From NCBI GenBank assembly GCA_016860845.1, contig BOKF01000020.1:83543-147542 (forward strand): a DNA stretch of 64,000 nt, given 5' to 3'. The notes beneath the pieces were generated by a model, which had not been told where the DNA came from, made no database searches, and saw only the letters and a program-made list of their open reading frames with translations. Shown here one piece after another: positions 16,369 through 22,955 of the stretch; position 1 is the first letter of the stretch, and each line of letters starts with the position of its first letter. The position numbers and the translations under genes are program-made. Origin of the DNA: Chloroflexota bacterium. Lineage in GTDB: Bacteria; Chloroflexota; Anaerolineae; 4572-78; J111.

Positions 16369-16755
16369 ATGAACAACCATGCCGACGAGCCAAAAGCGCT
16401 CTTCATCTCCCCGGACGGCAATATTTACCCTGATACGTTGATCTGCTCCGGCCTTATTCCCGCACAGTTAGGCGGCCAGCCCTGCCCATTCTCACAGCAA
16501 GGCCGCCTGCCTACTCCTATCCCTTTATGCTCAGATGATCCTCTCTACTCGGTAGACAAAGGCGCTCCGGGTGATCTCTGCCCGCCCTGCGCCAAGCAGC
16601 AGCTTGGCCCCATGGACTACTGGCAGTGGCATCGCGGCCAGCGCTTCCCGGCAGAATTATTGCCGCTGCGCCTATTCAAGTGCCGGCAGTGGCTGTGGCT
16701 GGTCATCCCCGGCCTGCGCAATGACACCCCCGCTCGTTTGAACGGGTCCGGCTAA
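16369..16755 (+). CDS. Cys-rich protein of unknown function
   Basis: The ATG at 16369 follows AAGAGG and the consensus promoter, giving 128 aa. No family is recognised. The protein has six or more cysteines (LICSG, QPCPF, PLCSDD, DLCPPC, FKCRQW), including a CPPC pair, plus several prolines and tryptophans. It has no signal peptide or membrane helix. It may bind a metal or be a small DNA-associated protein. It lies alone between a terminator and a toxin-antitoxin pair. Confidence 0.6.
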   Translation: MNNHADEPKALFISPDGNIYPDTLICSGLIPAQLGGQPCPFSQQGRLPTPIPLCSDDPLYSVDKGAPGDLCPPCAKQQLGPMDYWQWHRGQRFPAELLPLRLFKCRQWLWLVIPGLRNDTPARLNGSG

Positions 16756-16866
16756 CGAGTTTTTAGCCTTTCAGTAACTTTTCAAAAATTGACCCTCACC
16801 CAACAAAAAAGCCCGACCCTCATGGCCGAGCTTCTTCTCTTAGCCTTAACCGCGTGATCTCAACTA

Positions 16867-17199
16867 TCAGGCTTCGATAATCTCAACAACTCTCGCTACT
16901 ACTTCTTGCACTTTTTCAGGAGCCAGTACCCCAGCCCGGTACAAAAAAATGTTGGAGTCAGCCGTGAAAATGCGATTAGGCCGAATATTACTTTCCTGCC
17001 GCAACCCGCCCGTCGAAAAATCACTCTTGATGAGAGGGATGGCGTAGCTATCGGCCACACTCTGGCTGGTAATCTGGCAGAGAATCACATCATCGCCGGT
17101 CAGTTTAGCTACAATGAGCGCCGGGCGTTTCTTGGCATCGCTCAAATCTGAAAATGGAAACGGAGTAACCACCACATCCCCTTTTACAAATCCGCCCAT
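16867..17199 (-). CDS. MazF/PemK-family toxin
   Basis: The 110-aa protein has the PemK fold signature: the start GDVVVTPFPFSDLSDAKKRPALIV, the strand DDVILCQITSQ, and the basic/IRPNRIFTADSN segment. Members are ribosome-independent endoribonucleases that cut mRNA. Its start overlaps the end of the upstream antitoxin gene by 16 bp, a typical coupled toxin-antitoxin arrangement. Confidence 0.88.
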   Translation of the reverse strand: MGGFVKGDVVVTPFPFSDLSDAKKRPALIVAKLTGDDVILCQITSQSVADSYAIPLIKSDFSTGGLRQESNIRPNRIFTADSNIFLYRAGVLAPEKVQEVVARVVEIIEA

Positions 17200-17405
17200 G
17201 CCTCATCCTCTTCCGGCCTGTCCCAATCGCGTCGCAAAACCGCCTCGGAAGCTATCATGGTTTCGTAAGCTTCTGAACTTTCCCGCAAGGTCAGTTTTAC
17301 GTCTCGTTCTATCAAATAGGAAACAAAATCATAAACAATGACAAGTTTATCGGCCGGTAACTTTTGCAGAGATTCATTGATTTGAGAGATTGTTACCGTT
17401 GGCAT
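17184..17405 (-). CDS. Antitoxin of the MazF-type pair
   Basis: From the ATG at 17405 (preceded by AAGGAGC) the protein has 73 aa. MPTVTISQINESLQKLPADKLVIVYDFVSYLI resembles the DUF2281-like antitoxins with the LPxDKLxxVxDFVxYL core. The acidic C-terminus (DRPEEDEAWADL) probably wraps the toxin. A longer reading frame upstream lacks its own ribosome-binding site. Confidence 0.75.
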   Translation of the reverse strand: MPTVTISQINESLQKLPADKLVIVYDFVSYLIERDVKLTLRESSEAYETMIASEAVLRRDWDRPEEDEAWADL

Positions 17406-17614
17406 TGCTCTTGCTCCTTGTTGGATCAAAATCAAAATTTATTCAACCCTTTCCATTTTAGCATAACTCAGATTAACTTGGTAAACCGTCGGTCACTATG
17501 GGCGGGTTTTGATTACTTCAAAAAGACACAAAAAACCGCAAAGCCACTTCCAGAGAATCACAGAGAAATCTCTGCGCTTCTCTGTGCCTCCTCTGAGTGC
17601 TCTGTGTTCCCTCC

Positions 17615-20125
17615 TCATCCAATCTTCATCCCCCGCAGCCGCAGGCTGTTGCCCACCACCGTCACCGAGCTAAAAGCCATGGCAAAGGCCGCGGCGATGG
17701 GGTGCAGTTCCCGCAGGTACACCGGCAAATCCGGGAAGAAAGCCAGCGCTCCGGCGGCGACCGGAATGAGAATGACATTATAGGCAAAGGCCCAGAAGAG
17801 ATTCTCTTTGATCACCCGCATCGTCGCCCGGCTCAGACGGATGGCCCTGGGCACGCCGCGCAGGTCGCCGCTGATGAGGGTGATCCCCGCCGCTTCCATG
17901 GCCACGTCCGCGCCGGTGCCGATGGCAATGCCGACATCGGCCTGAGCCAGGGCCGGTGCATCGTTGATGCCATCGCCGACCATGCCGACCACCAGACCTT
18001 CGGCCTGCAGTTTGGCCACGTTGGCGGCTTTGTCGCCTGGCAGCACTTCGGCCAATACCCGATCTCGTCCTGAGCTTGTCGAAGGGTCTATGCCCACTTC
18101 GGCGGCAATGGCCTGGGCGGTCGCCTGATTATCGCCGGTCATCATGACCACCTGCAAACCCTGTCTCTTGAGGTCCGCAATCGCCTCTTGAGACCCTTCC
18201 TTGATGGTGTCGGCAATGCCGATCACCGCCGACGCTTGGCCGTCAACGGCGACCCACATGGCCGTTTTGGCCTCGTTTTGCAACTGCTGGACCTTCTGGC
18301 CCAGGCCGTTCAAGGCGATCTGCCGGCTTTCCATCAACCTGGCATTGCCGATGAGAATTTTATGCCCATCCACCTCGGCGGCGATGCCATGCCCGGCAAT
18401 CGCCTCAAACCCCGCCGGTTCGCTCAGGGTCAAGCCCTGCTCCTGCGCCGCCCGCACCACCGCTTCCCCCAACGGATGCTCAGAACCCCGTTCCGCCGAA
18501 GCAGCAAGCTGCAAGACATAATTATGAATTATGAATTGTGAATTGTGAATTTTTAATTCACCATTAACTGTTGACAATTCACTATTCACAATTATATCCG
18601 TCACCGCCGGCTCGCCTTTGGTAATCGTGCCGGTCTTGTCCAGCACAATCGCCTGGAGAGCATGGCCTTTTTCCAGAGCGGCGCTGTTCTTGAACAGGAT
18701 GCCCTGCGTCGCTCCCTTGCCCATGCCGACGACAATCGCCGTGGGGGTAGCCAGGCCCAGGGCGCAGGGGCAGGCGATGACCAGCACCGCCACCATGCGC
18801 ACCAGCGCCGCGGTAAAGCCGGCCCCGCCCAGCCACCAGGCGGCAAAGGTCAGCAGGGCAATGGCAATCACCACCGGCACAAAGATCGCCGAAACCTTAT
18901 CGGCCAGGGCCTGGATCGGCGCTTTGGAACCCTGCGCTTCCTCCACCAGCCGGATAATTTGGGCCAGGGCTGTCTCGCGGCCCACCTTGGTCGCCTCGAT
19001 TTTGAGCAGCCCCTGCTTGTTGAGCGTTGCCCCGATAACCGCATCGCCCGCTTTTTTGTCAACGGGCAGACTCTCGCCGGTCAGGAGCGACTCGTCCACC
19101 GCCGAGCGGCCGCTGGTGACCACCCCATCCACCGGGATTTTCTCGCCGGGGCGGACGATCACCACATCGCCGGCAGCCACCTGATCGGTGGGAATGTCAG
19201 CCTCAACGCCATTGCGCTCGACGCGGGCGGTTTTGGCTTGCAGACCCATCAAGGCTTTAATCGCCTCGCTGGTTTTACCCTTAGCCCGTACTTCCAGCAG
19301 CTTGCCCACCTTGATCAGGGTGATAATGGCCGCCGACGTTTCAAAGTAAACGTGTCCCCCCAGCAGTCCCGTGGTGATAAAGATGGAGTAGAAATAAGCC
19401 ACCGACGACCCCAGCGCAACCAGGACATCCATGTTGGCCGATTTGTTGCGCAGGGCTTTGTACCCGCCGACGTAATAATCCCAGCCGGTGTAGAATTGGA
19501 CCGGCGTTGCCAGCAGCCACAAGAGATAGTTGACCCAGCTCTCGTGCGCCCAATGCCCCACCAGCCCAAAATCACGGGCCATGCTGAACAGGAACAGCGG
19601 CAGGGTAAAAATGACCCCGATCCACAACTTGCGGGTCTGATCCTGAATCTCGCGCTCGCGGGCCTCTTTTTCGGCGTCTACTAATGCTTCCTCCGAACCT
19701 GCCTCAACGACGCCGTATCCGGCCCGTTCAATGGCGGCCACCATATCCGCCCGCGTCACCGCGCCCGGAATATATTTGACAGTGGCCTTTTCAGTCGCAA
19801 AGTTGACCGTCGCCTCGATGATGCCCGGTACCTTCTTATTCAAAGTGCGCTCAACCGTGTTGACACAATTGGCGCAGGTCATCCCGGTGATGGGCAGTTC
19901 CATTGTCGCCACAGGCACGTGATACCCCGCCTTTTCCACCCGCTCGACCACAGCCTGCGGCGAGGCCACGGCCGGGTCATAGGTAACGGTCAGCTTCTCG
20001 CTGCCAAAATTAACGACGGCGTCGCTGACGCCCTCGGCTTTTTTCGCGCTTCGTTCAACCGTAGCCACGCAGTTGGCACAGGTCATGCCAAGGACGGGCA
20101 TGGTTAGTTGTTTTTGTTCTGACAT
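17615..20125 (-). CDS. copA: Copper-exporting P1B-type ATPase with two HMA domains
   Basis: The 836-aa protein has two N-terminal HMA domains (GMTCANC near residues 13 and 82), the TGES motif, [25 protein letters not shown] and GDGINDAP. It is paralogous to the 4803-7214 ATPase, which has a single HMA. It carries a 23-residue insertion after AVTDIIV (DNA 18518-18597, made of GAATTAT-type units) at exactly the site where the paralogue has a different one. A 10-residue PSTSSG insertion (DNA about 18061-18092) comes before VLAEVLPG. It is the last gene of the csoR-copZ-thioredoxin-copA operon. Confidence 0.95.
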   Translation of the reverse strand: MSEQKQLTMPVLGMTCANCVATVERSAKKAEGVSDAVVNFGSEKLTVTYDPAVASPQAVVERVEKAGYHVPVATMELPITGMTCANCVNTVERTLNKKVPGIIEATVNFATEKATVKYIPGAVTRADMVAAIERAGYGVVEAGSEEALVDAEKEAREREIQDQTRKLWIGVIFTLPLFLFSMARDFGLVGHWAHESWVNYLLWLLATPVQFYTGWDYYVGGYKALRNKSANMDVLVALGSSVAYFYSIFITTGLLGGHVYFETSAAIITLIKVGKLLEVRAKGKTSEAIKALMGLQAKTARVERNGVEADIPTDQVAAGDVVIVRPGEKIPVDGVVTSGRSAVDESLLTGESLPVDKKAGDAVIGATLNKQGLLKIEATKVGRETALAQIIRLVEEAQGSKAPIQALADKVSAIFVPVVIAIALLTFAAWWLGGAGFTAALVRMVAVLVIACPCALGLATPTAIVVGMGKGATQGILFKNSAALEKGHALQAIVLDKTGTITKGEPAVTDIIVNSELSTVNGELKIHNSQFIIHNYVLQLAASAERGSEHPLGEAVVRAAQEQGLTLSEPAGFEAIAGHGIAAEVDGHKILIGNARLMESRQIALNGLGQKVQQLQNEAKTAMWVAVDGQASAVIGIADTIKEGSQEAIADLKRQGLQVVMMTGDNQATAQAIAAEVGIDPSTSSGRDRVLAEVLPGDKAANVAKLQAEGLVVGMVGDGINDAPALAQADVGIAIGTGADVAMEAAGITLISGDLRGVPRAIRLSRATMRVIKENLFWAFAYNVILIPVAAGALAFFPDLPVYLRELHPIAAAFAMAFSSVTVVGNSLRLRGMKIG
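18061..18092. repeat. In-frame palindromic repeat inside copA
   Basis: The CCTGAGCTTGTCGAAGG palindrome adds the peptide [10 protein letters not shown]. The paralogue reads directly from GIN to EVLAEVLPG. This STSSG-coding palindrome is a known dispersed repeat type. Confidence 0.7.
18518..18597. repeat. In-frame 7-mer array in copA after the phosphorylation motif
   Basis: Units of AATTATG/AATTGTG (18520-18550) are followed by inverted AATTCAC units (18555-18592), so the array is itself a hairpin. It is AT-rich, unlike the flanking gene. Confidence 0.75.
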
Positions 20126-20154
20126 AACGAACCTCTCGTTTGACGTTCAAACGT

Positions 20155-20535
20155 TCAACGTTTAACGTCCAGCACTTCTTGCAGCAGTAGCTCCACTTCA
20201 TGGGCCGGCTTCGGCCCGATGAGGCGATGCAGCTCCTGTTGTTGGCTGTTAAAAATCAACAGGACAGGATGGCCCAAAATCTTATAAGTGCGCATAATGG
20301 CCGGCCCGTCCCCTTCATTGGCATTGATCCGCTGTACGGCGATTTGCCCACGGTACGCCTGCTCCAGCCCATCCACGATGGGCGCCATGTCCGCTCAAGG
20401 AATTCAACCGTCGGTATAGATAAAGACCAGCGTCGGCTGGCCGGCGACGCCTAACGTCGGAGTCGTGCCGCCGCAGGCGGGTAGGAGCAGAATCAAGGTC
20501 AAAAGAAAAAGGAGTATCTTGTGAATGATCGCCAT
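20155..20535 (-). CDS. Predicted UxxU thioredoxin-like selenoprotein (lipoprotein)
   Basis: Read with both UGA codons (20404-20406 and 20395-20397) as selenocysteine, the gene gives 126 aa. It has a lipoprotein signal (MAIIHKILLFLLTLILLLPACGG) and then a thioredoxin fold: PTLVFIYTDG-U-IP-U-ADMAPIVDGL, AVQRINANEG, cis-proline segment ILGHPVLLIF and C-terminal helix. The UGAs fall exactly where thioredoxins have the two cysteines of CxxC (residues 44 and 47). No frameshift or third UGA occurs before the terminal stop. A hairpin fitting a bacterial SECIS follows. The upstream reading frame (to 20613) is encoded by 7-mer repeats, so the ATG at 20535 is taken. It lies between copZ and copA, suggesting thiol/selenol chemistry in copper handling outside the membrane. 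A pseudogene is the alternative, but needs two coincident mutations. Confidence 0.87.
20367..20397 (-). promoter_or_regulatory. Putative bacterial SECIS element
   Basis: After the second UGA (20397-20395) come 11 nt, then a perfect 7-bp stem GCCCAUC/GAUGGGC (20383-20377 with 20373-20367) with loop GUG. The loop starts 18 nt after that UGA and 27 nt after the first, both within the accepted range, and begins with G. Confidence 0.75.
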
Positions 20536-20543
20536 AACGAGCT

Positions 20544-20616
20544 GCCACAATGAAAGATTGGAAGATTGGAACTTTAACGCCTCTTCCAACCTTCCAACCC
20601 TCCAGTCTTCCAATCT
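20544..20616. repeat. Inverted 7-mer arrays between copZ and the selenoprotein gene
   Basis: AGATTGG units (20551-20570) face CTTCCAA/CCTCCAG units (20583-20612), giving a long imperfect RNA hairpin between cistrons. Confidence 0.75.
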
Positions 20617-20823
20617 TTAATTCTCCGGTGGGTAGTTGATCTCGGTCAACAGCGCCTTGATGGTTTCCCAGGTCTGCGGCGCTTCCCATTCCACTGTGAC
20701 CATTTTGGTGTCCTGGGCGGCGACGACTTTTTTGACCCCGGCCAGCTCGCCGACTTCGTTTTGGATCGCGTGGACACAATGGCCACAAGAAATATTGGGG
20801 ACTTTGAAGGTTTTGGTTTGCAT
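20617..20823 (-). CDS. copZ: Copper chaperone (HMA domain)
   Basis: The 68-aa protein is a stand-alone heavy-metal-associated domain: VPNISCGHCVHAIQNEVGELAGV carries the CxxC metal site, and AAQDTKMVTVEW and the INYPPE end complete the ferredoxin-like fold. It carries Cu(I) to the CopA encoded downstream. The normal Cys codons here contrast with the UGA codons in the next gene. Confidence 0.93.
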   Translation of the reverse strand: MQTKTFKVPNISCGHCVHAIQNEVGELAGVKKVVAAQDTKMVTVEWEAPQTWETIKALLTEINYPPEN

Positions 20824-20867
20824 GAAATTCTCCTTGATTGTGATAAATTTAATATGATACGTTCACT

Positions 20868-20918
20868 TTTTCGTGATGCGTGATGCGTTAAAATTTCTCA
20901 CGCATCACGCATCACGTA
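20868..20918. repeat. Perfect hairpin built of 7-mers between csoR and copZ
   Basis: GTGATGCGTGATGCGT is followed after 11 nt by its exact complement ACGCATCACGCATCAC, each being two or more 7-mer units. The same family is seen at 7226-7241 and 21784-21816. Confidence 0.8.
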
Positions 20919-21194
20919 TCAACTCTTCCCTTTGGCGTTGAACACGCCCATAATCTCGTCAATCACCCGTTCTCGCTCGGCGGGGTCGTCGCCGCGAATG
21001 GCGGTGGTGACGCAGGTATGCAGGTGGCGGTCGAGTACCAGGGCGCTCACCTTTTGCAGGGCCGCCTGGATGGCTTCGATTTGCTTCACAATATCAATGC
21101 AGTAGGCTTCCTCCTCCACCATCTTTTCGACACCGCGCACGTGCCCTTCGATACTCTTCAGCCGGTTGACAATCTTGCTTGTTTCTTCGTTCAT
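20919..21194 (-). CDS. csoR: CsoR-family copper-sensing repressor
   Basis: The 91-aa all-helical protein has the CsoR/RcnR fold (RLKSIEGHVRGVEKMVEE) and the Cu(I) ligand triad Cys (EAYCIDI), His and Cys (DRHLHTCV), typical for copper rather than nickel or formaldehyde sensors. Copper binding releases it from DNA. It is the first gene of the copZ-thioredoxin-copA unit and faces a consensus promoter with a candidate operator. Confidence 0.93.
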   Translation of the reverse strand: MNEETSKIVNRLKSIEGHVRGVEKMVEEEAYCIDIVKQIEAIQAALQKVSALVLDRHLHTCVTTAIRGDDPAERERVIDEIMGVFNAKGKS

Positions 21195-21216
21195 GACGTG
21201 CTGTCTTTCTTTTTCT

Positions 21217-21245
21217 TACCACCCCCTCCCCCCTGGGAGGGGGTA
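21217..21245. promoter_or_regulatory. Candidate CsoR operator
   Basis: A dyad of TACC...CCCCCTCCC and GGGAGGGGGTA matches the G/C-tract pseudo-palindromes bound by CsoR. It starts just after the predicted +1 (about 21250). It also resembles a dispersed CCCTCCCCC/GGGAGGGGG repeat, so its role is not certain. Confidence 0.55.
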
Positions 21246-21256
21246 TCTCGGGAATG

Positions 21257-21285
21257 AGTATAGCAGACGCTATAAAGGATGTCAA
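21257..21285 (-). promoter_or_regulatory. Promoter of the csoR operon
   Basis: On the minus strand TTGACA (21285-21280), a 17-bp spacer and TATACT (21262-21257) form a near-consensus sigma70 promoter 63 bp before the csoR start. Confidence 0.8.
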
Positions 21286-21382
21286 GGGAAAAATGTCACC
21301 GTTTTTTGATGACAATCGGCCTGCCGAGGTGGACCATGCTTCTTTTTCGGAGAGTGTAGTTAACGGTATAATGGACGGCTAT

Positions 21383-21778
21383 ATGTCACCTATCGTCAAA
21401 AAATTCCTCGCCACAGCCCTGATCTATCTGGTGTTAGGCTTGCTGGCCCAGGCCGTCTCCGTGTTTGATGGCTGGTTAGGCTTTAATCCTTTAGCCTATA
21501 CCGCCATCACCGCCACCCAGCAGCTTTTCCTCCTCGGCTGGCTGACCCAGTTGGGCCTGGCCCTGGTTTATGACCGCTGGCTGTCTCCCCCGCCTGAATC
21601 AGCGATGATGGTATTTGTCCTGTTCAATATTGGCCTGCTTCTGGTGCTGCTGGGCCAGCCTGGTTTGGCTCTGTTGGGGGGAACCTGGTTAGGCGCAGCG
21701 GCGGCTGTTGGCGGCTTGTTGCAGTTCATCGCCGGGCTGCTGTTTGTGGGGCATGTGTGGTCTGCTCTGAAACCATGA
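21383..21778 (+). CDS. Four-helix membrane protein, possibly oxidase-subunit-I-like
   Basis: From the ATG at 21383 the protein has 131 aa with about four membrane helices (FLATALIYLVLGLLAQ, QQLFLLGWLTQLGLALVY, MVFVLFNIGLLLVLLG, VGGLLQFIAGLLFVGHVW). The pattern recalls the small proteins related to the first helices of heme-copper oxidase subunit I, but the heme-binding histidines are absent. An in-frame extension reaches 21254 but crosses the csoR promoter, and a TATAAT at 21367-21372 points to a nearly leaderless message starting around 21380. Function unknown. Confidence 0.6.
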   Translation: MSPIVKKFLATALIYLVLGLLAQAVSVFDGWLGFNPLAYTAITATQQLFLLGWLTQLGLALVYDRWLSPPPESAMMVFVLFNIGLLLVLLGQPGLALLGGTWLGAAAAVGGLLQFIAGLLFVGHVWSALKP

Positions 21779-22902
21779 TATTTTCACGTATCACGTATCA
21801 CGTATCACGTATCACATTTTGGCCTTACCTGGCGCTTATTTTATTATTCAGCCTGTTCCTCCCCTCCTCCTCCCCTCCTCGCCCCCTCGAACTCGGCCCC
21901 CAGCAAAGCGTTATCACTGCCAACCCCAAAATGGGCGTGCATACCCGCCTGACCGACGAGGTCGAAGCCTGGAAAATCAAACGCACCCTGGAAATGGTCC
22001 GCGAGATGGGCGCGCCCTGGATCGTCGAGTACTTTCCCTGGGCCTACCACGAGTCATTCCCCGGTTTTTTCGACTGGTCTCACAGCGATTTGGTGATTGA
22101 CCATGCCAACCGGCAGGGGTTGACCGTCATCGCCCGGCTGGGTATGACCCCGGCATGGGCCAGGCCGGAGGAGTCGGCTCCGTCTTTTTTGGCCCCGGCG
22201 CGCTACAATGATTTTGGCGATTTTGTGCAGGCTTTTGTGGAGCGGTACGGGGATCGAGTCGCGGCGATTATCATCTGGAACGAGCCGAACCTGGCCCTGG
22301 AGTGGGGCTTTCAGCCGCTAGACCCGGAGGGCTACACCCAACTACTGGCTGCGGCTTATCGGCGGGCCAAGGCGGCTAATCCAAACCTGCATGTGCTGGG
22401 CGGAGCCTTAGCCCCCACTCTGGCCCCCGCCGGCAGCGATCAGGCTATGAACGATTTGGTTTACCTGGGCCGAATGTTCGATGCCGGCGCAGGTGAAGTC
22501 ATGGATGGCCTGGCTGTCCATGCCTACGGCTGGGTTTTCCCCACCGACGACCCACCTGACCCGAACGTGATCAACTTCCGGCGGACGGAGTTAGTCCATC
22601 AACTGCTGCTTGAGCGCGGCTATGTTGACCTGCCCATCTACATCACCGAAGGCGGCTGGAACGACCACCCTCGCTGGACCCGCGCCGTCAAACCGGCCCA
22701 ACGTATCGAGAACACCCTGCGCGCCTACGAGCTGGTCAAAAGCTGGCCCTGGGCCAAAATGATGGCTGTCTGGGCCTTTCGCTATCCCTGGCCGGCCCGT
22801 ACCTACCTCGATTACTTCACCCTGGTCACGCCGGAATTTGACCCCAAGCCGATTTACCTGGAAGTACAGAAGTACAGTAGGGTAGTAACCAGTAATCAGT
22901 AG
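21757..22902 (+). CDS. Glycoside hydrolase clan A-like protein
   Basis: The protein (up to 381 aa) has an N-terminal membrane/signal segment (FWPYLALILLFSLFL) and a (beta/alpha)8 domain. IIIWNEPN supplies the acid/base glutamate after beta-4 and IYITEGGWN the likely nucleophile, as in GH5/GH39-type enzymes. MGVHTRLTDEV, AWKIKRTLEMVREMGAPWIVE and AVWAFRYPWPA are also typical. The first residues are encoded by an ACGTATC repeat array (21784-21816) and the last dozen by another, so the exact ends are unsure. It is probably an exported or membrane-tethered polysaccharide hydrolase. It overlaps the preceding gene by 22 bp. Confidence 0.78.
   Translation: MVCSETMIFSRITYHVSRITFWPYLALILLFSLFLPSSSPPRPLELGPQQSVITANPKMGVHTRLTDEVEAWKIKRTLEMVREMGAPWIVEYFPWAYHESFPGFFDWSHSDLVIDHANRQGLTVIARLGMTPAWARPEESAPSFLAPARYNDFGDFVQAFVERYGDRVAAIIIWNEPNLALEWGFQPLDPEGYTQLLAAAYRRAKAANPNLHVLGGALAPTLAPAGSDQAMNDLVYLGRMFDAGAGEVMDGLAVHAYGWVFPTDDPPDPNVINFRRTELVHQLLLERGYVDLPIYITEGGWNDHPRWTRAVKPAQRIENTLRAYELVKSWPWAKMMAVWAFRYPWPARTYLDYFTLVTPEFDPKPIYLEVQKYSRVVTSNQ
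21784..21816. repeat. ACGTATC 7-mer array
   Basis: Four or more perfect CACGTAT units span the junction of two genes and encode part of the N-terminus of the hydrolase. Confidence 0.8.
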
Positions 22903-22955
22903 TCAGAGGTTCAGTGTCAAGTATCAAGTACCGTGTATCACGTTTTACCTTTTAC
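22860..22955. repeat. Mixed 7-mer arrays at a gene junction
   Basis: Units of the AGTACAG, TAGTCAG, TCAAGTA and CGTTTTA types follow one another between the hydrolase and the solute-binding protein. They encode the end of one and the beginning of the other reading frame. Confidence 0.65.

Noticed and set aside
18662..19684. 340-aa plus-strand ORF opposite copA
   Set aside because: Antisense shadow of conserved P-type ATPase motifs, rich in His/Gly/Arg as expected from reversed codons.
20155..20157. TGA at the end of the UxxU thioredoxin-like gene as a third selenocysteine
   Set aside because: The thioredoxin fold is complete at this point and the following frame is repeat DNA, so it is taken as the true stop.
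20404..20613. A separate 69-aa ORF (and a separate 77-aa ORF at 20155-20388)
   Set aside because: They are the two halves of one thioredoxin-like gene split by in-frame UGA codons; the N-terminal 26 residues of the first are repeat-coded.
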